Positions 51,082-60,736 of a stretch of DNA of 64,000 nt are shown piece by piece. The first letter of the stretch is position 1, and each line of letters begins with the position of its first letter. A program made the translations under genes and the position numbers. Under the pieces are notes generated by a model that worked only from the letters and a program-made list of their open reading frames with translations, made no database searches and was not told the origin of the DNA. The DNA is from Craspedostauros australis (Eukaryota > Bacillariophyta > Bacillariophyceae > Mastogloiales > Achnanthaceae): contig JAMXDE010000007.1 of NCBI GenBank assembly GCA_026770025.1, positions 186,001 to 250,000 on the forward strand. Direction: 5' to 3'.

Positions 51082-54000
51082 ACAGAGAGGGCAGGGTCGA
51101 CAGCTGGGGGCAGCACAGCAACACGACCCGAGCCTGAACGCGCCTGCGATCGCAAATGATATACCGCATCAACGTGACCGCAGCGAGAAGGGGAGAGAGG
51201 AGGAGGGCAGGCAGGAGGAGACAGGAGACATGATGACGAGGAAAAGGGAGGGGAGGATGAGAATAGGAATGCAAAACTTCGGAGGGCTGCGACGAGCGAG
51301 AGGCAACGTCGACGAGGGGCTGAAGCAGTGGATGAACGAAGGAGAGTTTGACGTTTTCGGGGTTACCGAAGTCAATGTGGATTGGCGAGGGGTTCCAGAG
51401 GAGGCGCAGCTTAAAAACAGAACGAAGGAATGGTGGCCAACAGGAACCATACAAGTGACGACGGCAAACAACGAAACAGACGAAGTGACAAGGAGCAAAC
51501 AATGGGGAGGGACAGCCATAATCAGCCGGTCGCAAGCGGCCATCAGGATGATCAAAGCAGGCAAAGACGCGACAAAGATGGGAAGATGGGCGTGGCAGCT
51601 TTACCGAGGCGCCAAGCAACAGCGACTGCGAATTGTGGTAGCGTACCGACCGTGCCGACCAAGGACAAAGGGCATACTCAACACATATGCGCAACAACGC
51701 AAGTACTACAACGAGAAAGGACAGAACGTCGAGCCGAGAAGCCGGATGCTGGAGGATTTGGAGGCCCAAGTTAAGCTATGGAAAGCTAACGGGGAGCATG
51801 TGGTGGTGCTGATGGATTGCAACGAGGATACGAGGTCGAAACGAATGAAAGAATTCATGGCGGCTACAGACATGGCCAATGCGATGACAGCGAACGGCGG
51901 AACAGCGGGCGCGACAGCAACGCACCGACTAGGCAAGACGCCCATCGATGGGATCTTTGTGAGCAAGTCAGTGAAAGTGGAGCGAGCTGGAATGACGAGA
52001 TGGGATGAAGGGATACAGGAACGATGCGCAGATCACCGATGCCTGTGGCTGGAGGTGAGCATGGAAGGTGTGTTAGGACAAGACATGCCGCCGTTGAGGA
52101 AAGCTGTGTCGCGCAGAGTGAAGACGAATGATCCAAGAATTGTGGATAAATTCAACGCAGCATACCAAGCGCATCTGAAACAACACAACGCGCACAACAG
52201 AGCAATCCTGCTGGAGAAAAAATCAGAGCAACAGTGGGACGAAAAGATGGAGCAAGAAGCCGAAGCGCTGGACCGAGTGAGAGTGGAAAGTATTTGGAAA
52301 GCAGACAAGGCATGCCGGAAGCTCCGAATGGGAGGTATCCCATACTCAGCGGAGTACAAGAACATTGAAGCGAGGATAGGTCTGTGGAACCACGTGGCTC
52401 GGAAGCAACAAGGCAGAAAGGTCTCAACGTCCCTACTCAAACGATTGGCCAAACGAGCCAAGGAAGATCGGCAGATAGCGGAAATGGTGCGGATGAACGA
52501 GGCGGACGTGCGTAAGGAGCGGGATGCAGCATACACGAAACTGAAAAACTTCCGAGGGAGAGCAGCGGAGTCAAGAAGCAACTGGCTGGAGACAATAGCA
52601 GAAGCGCGGGCGAAAAAAGAGGCCGAACGACAACCCAACAAAGGACGCGGAGCGAAGCGGCGGGGTCAAGAGCAGCGAACGGCGACACAACTACGACAGC
52701 TACGAAGCCGAGAAGGGGTGCGAGCGATGTACCGACGGATACGGCAAGCAGCAGGCAATGAAGGGGTCGGCGGGATATCGATGGTGATCGCACCGAACGC
52801 CCAAGGGATATGGGAGGAGCGCACGGAGCAGGAAGGCATAGAACGGGGATGCATGGAGGAGAACAAAAGAAGGTTCCGGCAAACCGAAAATACCCCATTC
52901 ATGTACGGAGAGCTCGCGCGGGACTTCGGATTTCTGGGAACGTCGGCAGCGGCAAGAGCAACGCTAAACGGAGATTACAAGGCGTCGAGATGGATTGACC
53001 CAGGAGCGACAAAGCTGATCAAAGGACTAAGAACAGTGGCTGCAACCAGCATACCGGCAGGCATGACGACGGACGAATTTCAAAACGGGTGGAACAAGTG
53101 CAAAGAAGACACTTCAGCAGGACCCTCTGGACTACACTTCGGCCACTTCAAGGCCATCGCAAAGCACCGCCACAACTCCGAATTCGAAGCCAGCATGTCG
53201 TCAATCGCGATGAAGTCGGGCTACTCGTTCAGAAGGTGGAAACAGGGCGTGGATGTGGAGCTTATGAAAAAGGCCAACAGCTACAGGGTGGACAAGCTGC
53301 GAACGATAGTCCTTTTTGAGGCCGACTTCAACTTTTCCAACAAAGCTATCGGCAGGAAGGCGGCGATACAAGCAGAAAAACAAGGAGGGTTCGCAGAGGA
53401 GCAGTACGGCAGCAGGAAAGGGCACAAGGCCATCGAGCACGCTCTTAACAAGCAGCTGACGCTCGACTGGTTACGGCAAACGCGTACTCCAGGCCTTCTC
53501 TGCTCCAACGACCTAAAAAGCTGCTACGACCGGATCGTGCATTCCATCGCGTCTATCGGGCTCCAACGGCAAGGGATCTCCATGACGGAGGTGCACAGCA
53601 TGTTCACCACGTTGCAGCAGTTGGAACACTATATCAGAACGGTGTTCGGGGATTCCAAGTCGGCGTACAGCGGACGGCATGCCAGAACGCCAATGCAAGG
53701 AATATATCAAGGTAATGGAGCCGGACCGGTAATATGGGCAGTGATCTCATCCCCCATGCTGGATGTCATGCGCCAGGAGGGCCATACAGCAAGATTCACC
53801 ACGGCGACCGGTAATGAGACGGTGAACATCGTTGGGTACGCTTTTGTGGACGACACCGATCTGGTGGTCAATGCAAGGGAAGGAGAAGGCATTGACGCAG
53901 CAGTGCAGCGTATGCAGGGTAGCGTCGACGAGTGGGAGAGGCTAGTGAGGGCTACAGGAGGAGCGCTGGTAGTGGAAAAAAGTATGTGGTGGGCAATCGA

Positions 54001-56884
54001 CTTTGTGTGGCGCCAAGACGGAACGTGGAGATACGCAACCAACTCGGAAGTGCCCGCTGAAATATCCATGCGAGGCAACAGCGCGAAAAGGCAGCAGATG
54101 CCCCGCAGCGAGGCAGGTGGGGCGTTTGAAACACTGGGCGTGAGGCTGGCACCAGACGGCAATGGGCGTGCGGTGTACAAGGCGATCGAGGACAAGGCGA
54201 AAGCATGGTCTGAGAAGGTGCGCACGAAGCGTATACGGAAACAGGACGCATTGGCGGCGATGAACTCGGTGCTGTTGAAGAAGTTGGAGTATGTGCTACC
54301 AGTTGCTCAACTCACGGAACAAGAGTGCCGACAGGTGATGAAGCCGGTCTGGCAAGTGATGATGTCCAAAATGGGTTACAATCGTGGTTTCCCAAGGGCA
54401 ATGATACATGCTGCGAAAGGACAGCTCGGAGCTGACGTGCACGAGCTCCACACGACTCAAGTGGTGGAGCATGTAGCAATGGTGTTGGAGCATGGCGAGC
54501 GGGGAACGATGACGGGACGGCTCATCAGAGGGTCCATCGAAGCTCTCAAGATCGAGATTGGCACCGGCAAGCCGCTTTTCGACATGGACTTCCGACGATG
54601 GGGCTACTTGGCGACAGATTGTTGGATAAAGACGGTATGGCTAGAAGCGCAAGAGTACGGGGTACACATACGGGAGAAGACGAAGGGAGCACACAAGGTG
54701 CGAGAAAACGACAGGTGGCTGATGGAAGAATTTGATCGGCTAGGGTACTCCCGGCAGCAAATGCAGCGACTTAACCGATGCAGGATGCTCATGAAGACCA
54801 TGACGGTGGACGATGTGCGAGGCGGGGATGAAGTCCTTCAACACGGCACGGCCCGAGGCAGGTGGAGCGGCCGGCGCCATATTCAATGGCCGAGGCAAGG
54901 TGAAGTGCCGGCATCCGATTGGGCGCTATGGAAGCGTGCTGTACTCCTGGCACGGCAAAGCAGTGCAGGGGATGACGGAAGCGATAGACGTGATTGGTAC
55001 TCAATGTGGGACCCGCAGCGCCAGAAAGTGTGGACAAAGACAACCGAGTGCGAATGGGAGGAGTGGATCGCACAGAAAGGGGATTCGGCGGGAATGCAAG
55101 GGTTCTACCGGTCAGGAGAGAAGGTGCGGCGGCATCAGGTGCACGGCAAAGAGGTCAAATTGCGGGAGGCGCGAGGCAGAGTGTATGTCGTTGAAACCGG
55201 ACCCTATGTCGAGGACCACGCAAGAGTACAGGCGAGCGACCAAGCAGAAGCGGGCATGGCAGAATGGGTGCAAGCCGTAAAGGAAGGGAATGCTGTGATT
55301 AGCACTGATGGCTCCTTCAAACACGGCCGAAGTACAGCTGCGTTTTCACTCAATGTGCGAGGACAGCGAGCAGGGTGCTTCCAGATGGCCGGGCCAGTAG
55401 CAGGACGCACGGAAGTGCAGAGCGCTTACAGGGCAGAGCTGGGAGGCATATGCAAAGCTGTCGAGACAGCACGAAGGGTGCTCCTACAGCATGATCAAGA
55501 ATGGCCAGAGAGCGCGGCAATCGTGGTCGCGTGTGACAATCGCATGGCGGGAATCCACGCAGTGGAGTTCGACAGAGATGTACCGGTCAAAGTGCAACAC
55601 TTCGACATACTGCGAGCGATCCGCCGAGAGCAGCGACTCATGCCGGTGCGGCTGGTGTACAAGCATGTGTACGGGCACCAACTGGAGCGAGCGCGCGGCG
55701 TAGAGGTCGACGAGTTCTCCTACTGGAACGATGACGTCGACAAGCTGGCAGGCGATGCTCAAGGCAAGACGGCGCAAGATTACGATGAGGAATGGCACGA
55801 CAGCGAGTGGTCTGTATGGGTCGGGGGCGCGAAAGTGTGCATGAGCACCAAGGATACGCTGAGGTCGTACGTGCAGCAGCAGAAGACCGAAAGATGGCAA
55901 GGCAGTACGGCCAAAATGCGGCGTGATGCAATGGACGACTTGGATGGCGATGCAGCTAAGGCCGCAGTGGTCAGTTTGGGAGCAAGCAGACGACGATGGG
56001 TGGTGAAACACGCGGCGCACTTTGGCCCTGTGGGACGGAATATGCAGAAATGGAAGTTCTGGGGCGACAGCTTGTGCCCTGTGTGTCAGTCTGAAGAGGA
56101 GACGACAGCCCATGTAATGCAGTGCCAACACCCCGCAGCCGTGCAAGTGAGGCGATCGGCGATGGCGACATGGGAGAACGAGATGATGGCGGCCAACGGC
56201 GAGCCCTCTATGGTGCGGGAGATTGTGCGGCAAGTGCGACAGTGGACGGAACGGCAGGACGTCGAGCCTGAAGGCTGGTCGGAGGTTCATCGAGCAGCAA
56301 CGGCCCAGCAAAGGATCGGATGGGATAAAATGGTTCTGGGAAGGTGGTCCAGGCAGCGGCGGAAAATACAGGAAGGCGCCATTCGGAGAGGCAATCATCG
56401 CGGTACAGCCAAAGGCTGGGTCAGCAAGGCTATCCGAGGGCTGTGGGACGTGCGATGGGCTGCGTGGCAGGCTCGGAATCAGGCGCTGCACGAGAATGAG
56501 GAGTGGGCCAAGCAGACAGAGCAAGCTCGGAAAGCCCGTGAGGATGTGGCTAGGGAGTGGCGACGAGGCAGCAGTGGGCTTCTAAGGCCGGATCGCGGTT
56601 TGCTGACGAACACGTCCGAGGAGCAAGTTCGACGAATGACGGTTGAGGAGCAGCTCGCTTGGGTCAGGCACGTGGTGGCGGCAAGGGTCGGAGCGGCAGC
56701 CAGCCAGGCCCAGCAGGTGGAGGCCAGAAGTGAGAGGTCGCGTGCGGACGGCGCAGCGAGGATATCGGGAACGCGTGAAATGCAAGACGGTGAAGGACGG
56801 AGGCTGAAGAGGAAGCGTGGGCGCCGGTCCAAGTCTCAGGAGGCGACACGCAAACGAGCGAGGAGGAGACGCGAGAATACATGA
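50942..56884 (+). CDS. LINE ORF2: AP endonuclease, reverse transcriptase, RNase H
   Basis: A 1980-residue frame. The endonuclease runs about 107-380 with VFGVTEVNVDW, VVVLMDCNED and a terminal CADHRCLWLEV. The reverse transcriptase is at about 720-1030, with YGSRKGHKAIEHAL, LCSNDLKSCYDR, MQGIYQGNGAGPVIW and the catalytic GYAFVDDTDLVV (near residue 968). A long thumb and linker follow. RNase H is at about 1450-1600 with ISTDGSFKHG, YRAELGG, VACDNRMAG and WNDDVDKLAGDA. A CPVCQSEEETTAHVMQCQH zinc motif lies near 1713, then a basic tail ending KRARRRREN. All catalytic residues I could check are present. The first 100 residues overlap ORF1, so true translation may begin by reinitiation nearer the endonuclease (ATG at about 51259). 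Confidence 0.92.
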   Translation: MALRTSGKHGRHRPSVHRRTNRRLTTRGVYAKIRKQVLRKRRLRTVEQRGQGRQLGAAQQHDPSLNAPAIANDIPHQRDRSEKGREEEGRQEETGDMMTRKREGRMRIGMQNFGGLRRARGNVDEGLKQWMNEGEFDVFGVTEVNVDWRGVPEEAQLKNRTKEWWPTGTIQVTTANNETDEVTRSKQWGGTAIISRSQAAIRMIKAGKDATKMGRWAWQLYRGAKQQRLRIVVAYRPCRPRTKGILNTYAQQRKYYNEKGQNVEPRSRMLEDLEAQVKLWKANGEHVVVLMDCNEDTRSKRMKEFMAATDMANAMTANGGTAGATATHRLGKTPIDGIFVSKSVKVERAGMTRWDEGIQERCADHRCLWLEVSMEGVLGQDMPPLRKAVSRRVKTNDPRIVDKFNAAYQAHLKQHNAHNRAILLEKKSEQQWDEKMEQEAEALDRVRVESIWKADKACRKLRMGGIPYSAEYKNIEARIGLWNHVARKQQGRKVSTSLLKRLAKRAKEDRQIAEMVRMNEADVRKERDAAYTKLKNFRGRAAESRSNWLETIAEARAKKEAERQPNKGRGAKRRGQEQRTATQLRQLRSREGVRAMYRRIRQAAGNEGVGGISMVIAPNAQGIWEERTEQEGIERGCMEENKRRFRQTENTPFMYGELARDFGFLGTSAAARATLNGDYKASRWIDPGATKLIKGLRTVAATSIPAGMTTDEFQNGWNKCKEDTSAGPSGLHFGHFKAIAKHRHNSEFEASMSSIAMKSGYSFRRWKQGVDVELMKKANSYRVDKLRTIVLFEADFNFSNKAIGRKAAIQAEKQGGFAEEQYGSRKGHKAIEHALNKQLTLDWLRQTRTPGLLCSNDLKSCYDRIVHSIASIGLQRQGISMTEVHSMFTTLQQLEHYIRTVFGDSKSAYSGRHARTPMQGIYQGNGAGPVIWAVISSPMLDVMRQEGHTARFTTATGNETVNIVGYAFVDDTDLVVNAREGEGIDAAVQRMQGSVDEWERLVRATGGALVVEKSMWWAIDFVWRQDGTWRYATNSEVPAEISMRGNSAKRQQMPRSEAGGAFETLGVRLAPDGNGRAVYKAIEDKAKAWSEKVRTKRIRKQDALAAMNSVLLKKLEYVLPVAQLTEQECRQVMKPVWQVMMSKMGYNRGFPRAMIHAAKGQLGADVHELHTTQVVEHVAMVLEHGERGTMTGRLIRGSIEALKIEIGTGKPLFDMDFRRWGYLATDCWIKTVWLEAQEYGVHIREKTKGAHKVRENDRWLMEEFDRLGYSRQQMQRLNRCRMLMKTMTVDDVRGGDEVLQHGTARGRWSGRRHIQWPRQGEVPASDWALWKRAVLLARQSSAGDDGSDRRDWYSMWDPQRQKVWTKTTECEWEEWIAQKGDSAGMQGFYRSGEKVRRHQVHGKEVKLREARGRVYVVETGPYVEDHARVQASDQAEAGMAEWVQAVKEGNAVISTDGSFKHGRSTAAFSLNVRGQRAGCFQMAGPVAGRTEVQSAYRAELGGICKAVETARRVLLQHDQEWPESAAIVVACDNRMAGIHAVEFDRDVPVKVQHFDILRAIRREQRLMPVRLVYKHVYGHQLERARGVEVDEFSYWNDDVDKLAGDAQGKTAQDYDEEWHDSEWSVWVGGAKVCMSTKDTLRSYVQQQKTERWQGSTAKMRRDAMDDLDGDAAKAAVVSLGASRRRWVVKHAAHFGPVGRNMQKWKFWGDSLCPVCQSEEETTAHVMQCQHPAAVQVRRSAMATWENEMMAANGEPSMVREIVRQVRQWTERQDVEPEGWSEVHRAATAQQRIGWDKMVLGRWSRQRRKIQEGAIRRGNHRGTAKGWVSKAIRGLWDVRWAAWQARNQALHENEEWAKQTEQARKAREDVAREWRRGSSGLLRPDRGLLTNTSEEQVRRMTVEEQLAWVRHVVAARVGAAASQAQQVEARSERSRADGAARISGTREMQDGEGRRLKRKRGRRSKSQEATRKRARRRRENT

Positions 56885-57102
56885 TTTTAGTGAAGAGCAC
56901 GGCGGATGTGGAATCGGGTGCCCAGTGCGGTATGTTCTATGTGACCCATGGTGATGGCAAACCGTGGAAGATGAGGAAGTGAGATCCTTATAGCAGTCGT
57001 TCTCGCGCGGTCGGCCGTTAGGGCTCGCCGTATGCAGGCGACTATAAAGCCTTCGAGGCAACCTTGTGCGCAAGGGATAGTCAGTGAGTTATTATTATTA
57101 TT

Positions 57103-57117
57103 ATTGCCGATACACTC
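57103..57117. repeat. LINE target-site duplication, right copy
   Basis: Identical to 48222-48236. Confidence 0.9.
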
Positions 57118-57299
57118 CGTGTTGTGAACCAGATTGTGACCACACGCCATGAATCCAACAAAGACACATGCTCTGTTCGTTTTTTCCCTTTGTGTTGTTT
57201 CAGCCACAAACACTCCGCCTCGGTTGCTTATGACTGTACGGTCACAGAATCTTTGACCAATACGAGCTACATGACTCGTTTGACCCCAAAACTCGCTCT
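57118..57299 (-). mobile_element. 5' LTR of nested copia, outer piece
   Basis: Matches 39814-39991 with two differences. The two LTR pieces add up to 293 bases, the length of the intact LTR. Beyond 57299 the similarity ends, so this is the outer edge of the copia insertion. Confidence 0.88.
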
Positions 57300-57579
57300 C
57301 CATGATCCAATACGCCGACGAGTCCCGTTCTCTCAAGAAAGATCCAGAAAGCGACAGACGCAACCCTGCAGAGGCAGCCGCCACCAAACCAGAACTTGCT
57401 GGGGCTGCACCTTGTGCGTACCAGTATTTGGACGATCTATGTTTGGTATGGTATGGCATGGTACGCGTACACCATAGAAGTACCATCGCTCATCCTTACA
57501 TACTATACTCCAGCACATGCATGAATGCATACATGCATGCAGAGAGGAAGAGACAGAACAAGAAGCGCAACGAAACACG
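57300..57579. other. Flank of the copia insertion, possibly coding debris, plus promoter of next gene
   Basis: Bases 57301-57445 read on the plus strand as SMIQYADESRSLKKDPES... to PCAYQYLDDL, and the minus strand is also open with a plausible composition. It may be the broken end of a host gene cut by the copia insertion, but no partner was found on the other side. The rest is leader-like. Confidence 0.25.
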
Positions 57580-58416
57580 ATGGCATCCTCACAGTGTGCA
57601 AGTACACGGACAGCAGTCACAATGCGGTCCATTCTCACCATCAACACGATCGCGATGCTGCTGACGATGCTCAACTGCGTGCTCGTACAAGTCGAGGCGA
57701 CCAGCAGCGCCGCAAGGATCTCGCAATCGCCAACGACCTACTGGATGGAGCTGACCCCAAGCGATCGCGAGATGGTTCTCATGCGACGGCAGCGCTTCCA
57801 GGGCATCTTCGATCGCGAGACGCCGCCGCCGCTGCGCAAGACGCTGTGGTGCGGCCGCCAAGATCATCGATTGACATGGATGCCGGACGCAATCCGCGGC
57901 AGGTACCTTGGCCGCGCACGGCGTGTGGAAATGACGGAGCCGCATCCCATGCGGACGGATATGTGGAACGTGTCGATGCATTGGAAGGAGAAGCGGCGCA
58001 GGCAGGGAAGGCTGGAGGTGGAGTTTCACGAGAACGGTTTTGTGCGATGCTGTTTTACCGGCGATGGTCAAGATGGCAGTGGCGAGGATACGCAGCACGA
58101 GATGCTGGGCATCGGCAAATGGGAGGTGCAGCCATGGGGCGTCTTCTGGACTATCCATGATGAGAAGCTGGATCGCGAGTACTCATTCTCGGCCGATCTG
58201 CTGCTCAATCCATTCGGGGATCAGCCCAAGATGATTCGCGGGGTGGTGACACGGCAATCCGGTTCCAAGGGCCGCAGAGACGAGCATCAGGATGACGGTT
58301 ACGTCACAAGAGCCCTGTCTTGGTTTCGGCCTGTCGTTGGCACATTTCGCGCAGTTGGCACTGGAGAAGACACGGCTGATCTCGGCTACAAGAAGAGGAG
58401 GGCGATATCCTCGTAG
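57580..58416 (+). CDS. Leader-bearing protein of unknown function with C-terminal WFRPVVGTF block
   Basis: 278 residues from ATG 57580; the ATG at 57622 would start directly at a signal peptide (MRSILTINTIAMLLTMLNCVLVQVEA) and is equally likely. The mature part has a Trp-rich beta-strand pattern: LEVEFHENGFVRCCF, MLGIGKWEVQPWGVFWTIHD, YSFSADLLLNPFGDQPKMIRGVVTR, and near the end SWFRPVVGTFRAVGTGEDTADLGYK. From memory, a similar ending occurs in conserved stramenopile proteins with plastid-like leaders, but no biochemical role is known to me. The fold may be lipocalin-like. The cleavage site lacks a clear F, so secretion is also possible. Confidence 0.7.
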   Translation: MASSQCASTRTAVTMRSILTINTIAMLLTMLNCVLVQVEATSSAARISQSPTTYWMELTPSDREMVLMRRQRFQGIFDRETPPPLRKTLWCGRQDHRLTWMPDAIRGRYLGRARRVEMTEPHPMRTDMWNVSMHWKEKRRRQGRLEVEFHENGFVRCCFTGDGQDGSGEDTQHEMLGIGKWEVQPWGVFWTIHDEKLDREYSFSADLLLNPFGDQPKMIRGVVTRQSGSKGRRDEHQDDGYVTRALSWFRPVVGTFRAVGTGEDTADLGYKKRRAISS

Positions 58417-59068
58417 AGTGAGATAGTCGTAGCGCTCCTTCGATTGTTCTTGCGACGTCGCGAGGACACCAACCGCATGGCCCTTCCTCGGCGAATGGGC
58501 TGCGTCGCACACATCAAAAATATGAACGCTCGCAGCGGAGTTCGCGATACGACGAGTAGCTCGTATGGCGACGATCATTGCATGTCATTGCCATAGTTCA
58601 CACAATCACGTACTCTCTCTCTCTCTCTGTAGATCTTGGATGACACTCCTCCACCATAACTCCATCCCAAGTACGAGTACGTTCTAGTCTGAGTTGCGGC
58701 AGCGAGACAACAGCCGTCGCAACAAAGCGCGGCAACATCATGGATAGCGCGTACTCTTGAATTTGTTGACAACTTGCCACTGGTGTGATGTGGCAAAGTC
58801 TCCGTTTGTGATGTTGCCGACCACGGCACGGCTACTACGTACTCGTCTTACCTATGCGCGTACAAGCAGGTACATCTGCAGAATGTGGATACGAAAAGCA
58901 TTGCCTCTCCATGAGTGATCAAGGTAGAGCAAGACTAGTATCATTTGTGCATACTCGTACATAAGCACTGTGATGATTGTTGCACGCCATTCTGGTTTCA
59001 GAAGGAAGGATCTATCAATCGCACCATCACCACATCCATATATATCATCATCGCACGCATCACACTCA
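58417..59068. other. Convergent intergenic region
   Basis: Contains a CT tract at about 58612-58627 preceded by ACGTACTC, and several ACGAGTAC/GTACTCGT words (58672, 58842, 58951). No gene. Confidence 0.4.
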
Positions 59069-60736
59069 TCACATGCTGACACCATACGCCGCGGCCGCCG
59101 CCAACTGCCGCCGCAAAGGACCGATCATCTGAATGGAATTGATTCCAAACGTCGTGCCGTGCTGCAAGACGGAATTCTTGGAGGTCTCACCAAAGATGCG
59201 TTGCAACGCATGGATGCCACTCAATGATAGCGTGATGTTGCGTCGGCGGTTGGCGTTGTATTCCGGCAGGAACGTGCTGATGTCCATGCCGGCACGATGC
59301 GCCTTGCCGACCGTATCGACGAGGACCTCAACGTCTTGTATGCCCAAATTCAATCCCTGTCCTGCCATGGGGTGCACGGTGTGCGCGGCATCGCCGACCA
59401 GCGCGACGCGTCCGTTGACGTAGGAATCTGCATGAAAGCAGGAAAGGGGGAAAGCGAATTTGGGTCCGATGATGGATTTGATTTTGGGTGGCGCCGTGTA
59501 GGTGGCTTGTGACGATGCGTATTGTGCGTTTGGACCTGGCTGTTGCGACGCCAAGGCCATGCCGTAGTGCATGGTATCCAACACGCGCTCTGTGCCATAA
59601 ATGATGTTCGATAGGATGGAGGGTGCTGCCTGCTCCGCATCGCCGAATAACGGCGGGACACGTTGTGGACCTTCCTGCAGCTGCAGATTCAGCTGCTCCA
59701 CCAGTGCTGCGCCATTCAGGTCGTTGTCATCATTGTCATTATTGTTGTCCTTGTACTGCTCCACCACATCCTTCGTGGTGCTCCAAACGACCACAGCATG
59801 ATTGTCGGAGAAGGTGGGCAATAGCGCCAACGGGTTGCCATCATCGAGGTATCTCTGGAATGCACGTCTCCCCAGCGGTCGTTCCAATTCGACAGTGAAT
59901 GTGAGCGCTTGCAAGTTGTACTCGATCCCCTTGCGGCCAATGCCGACTGCCTTGCGGATGTAGGAGTTGGCGCCATCACATCCAATCAGGAGCTTGGTCG
60001 ACAGCCTTTCGCCCGATCTCAATTCCACGGTGGCATGCGCCACTGGTGCGGGCGATGGGTCTGACGCCGCGGTGGCATTGCCGTTCTGCATCGACTCGAT
60101 GGTCGCATTGGTCCGACATGTGGTTGTGCCCTGAATGGATTGCCACAAGGTGGAGACGAGCGTCTTGTCCTCCACGCAGGCACCCAGAAATTCCGGAGAC
60201 GTGTCGGAACCATCCACGGTGAGGAGGTCGTTGGAGGTGAATACCAAACTCGCCGGCGACTTGGCCTGCCACACCTGCATGGAATCGTAGTGTCCCACAT
60301 TGGGCAGATCCCCAATGATCTGCAACGACTTGGGCGACAGCGCGTACGATCGCGGATGAGGGATGGAATTCGCAGACTCTTGGGCTGGTGGTGCATCGCG
60401 AGCTTCCAGCAGATGCACATCGAGTCCTGGCAGCTTGTCGTTGAAATGCTTGGCCAGAGCGCACCCTGTCGCACCGCCGCCGACGATCAGCACATCACAA
60501 GTGTCGGCGGTGCCGTCATTTGCTGTTGATGCGGTTGCTGTAGATGTAGATGCTGTTGATGCCGCGGCAGAGAAGCACCTTCGTGATCCTGTGGATGTGG
60601 CCATTGTATTCTGCACAAGAGACGATCGCTGGATCCGTCCAAGGGAGAGCGATCGCTGTGCAAGCGTACTGGTGAGTGTGGACATCCTTGCCAATGTCAT
60701 TGTCATTGTCGCCGTCATTGTCGCTGCCACTGGCAT
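59069..60736 (-). CDS. COQ6: Ubiquinone biosynthesis FAD monooxygenase COQ6, mitochondrial
   Basis: 555 residues from ATG 60736; an internal Met near residue 45 (MATSTGSRRCFSAAA) is an alternative start and still leaves a mitochondrial presequence. The enzyme part begins with the FAD dinucleotide fold CDVLIVGGGATGCALAKHF (about residue 80). It continues with the middle LLIGCDGANSYIRKAVGI and the flavin-binding GDAAHTVHPMAGQGLNLGIQD typical of the UbiH/COQ6 family, and a long C-terminal helix region. COQ6 hydroxylates C5 of the ubiquinone precursor ring at the inner mitochondrial membrane. An Asn/Asp-rich insert (YKDNNNDNDDNDLNG) near residue 330 is unusual but lies in a loop. It is divergent from the folD gene. 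Confidence 0.9.
   Translation of the reverse strand: MPVAATMTATMTMTLARMSTLTSTLAQRSLSLGRIQRSSLVQNTMATSTGSRRCFSAAASTASTSTATASTANDGTADTCDVLIVGGGATGCALAKHFNDKLPGLDVHLLEARDAPPAQESANSIPHPRSYALSPKSLQIIGDLPNVGHYDSMQVWQAKSPASLVFTSNDLLTVDGSDTSPEFLGACVEDKTLVSTLWQSIQGTTTCRTNATIESMQNGNATAASDPSPAPVAHATVELRSGERLSTKLLIGCDGANSYIRKAVGIGRKGIEYNLQALTFTVELERPLGRRAFQRYLDDGNPLALLPTFSDNHAVVVWSTTKDVVEQYKDNNNDNDDNDLNGAALVEQLNLQLQEGPQRVPPLFGDAEQAAPSILSNIIYGTERVLDTMHYGMALASQQPGPNAQYASSQATYTAPPKIKSIIGPKFAFPLSCFHADSYVNGRVALVGDAAHTVHPMAGQGLNLGIQDVEVLVDTVGKAHRAGMDISTFLPEYNANRRRNITLSLSGIHALQRIFGETSKNSVLQHGTTFGINSIQMIGPLRRQLAAAAAYGVSM

Larger units (their letters stand above)
48237..57102 (+). mobile_element. Apparently full-length LINE (APE endonuclease, RT, RNase H), 8.9 kb
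   Basis: The element starts at ACAATTTTGG with a 139-base A/C-rich leader, carries ORF1 (48376-51081) and ORF2 (50942-56884), a 3' region of about 200 bases and a tail of ATT trinucleotides at about 57088-57102. It is flanked by a perfect duplication of up to 15 bases and sits inside a copia LTR. Both ORFs are open throughout, so the copy is recent and perhaps still active. The order endonuclease-RT-RNase H-CCHC fits RNase H-bearing LINE clades such as the I/Ambal-like groups; the exact clade needs a tree. Confidence 0.92.

Noticed and set aside
51169-53710. Several minus-strand frames within LINE ORF2
   Set aside because: Opposite a 1980-residue frame with intact catalytic motifs; Ser/Leu/Pro-rich shadows.
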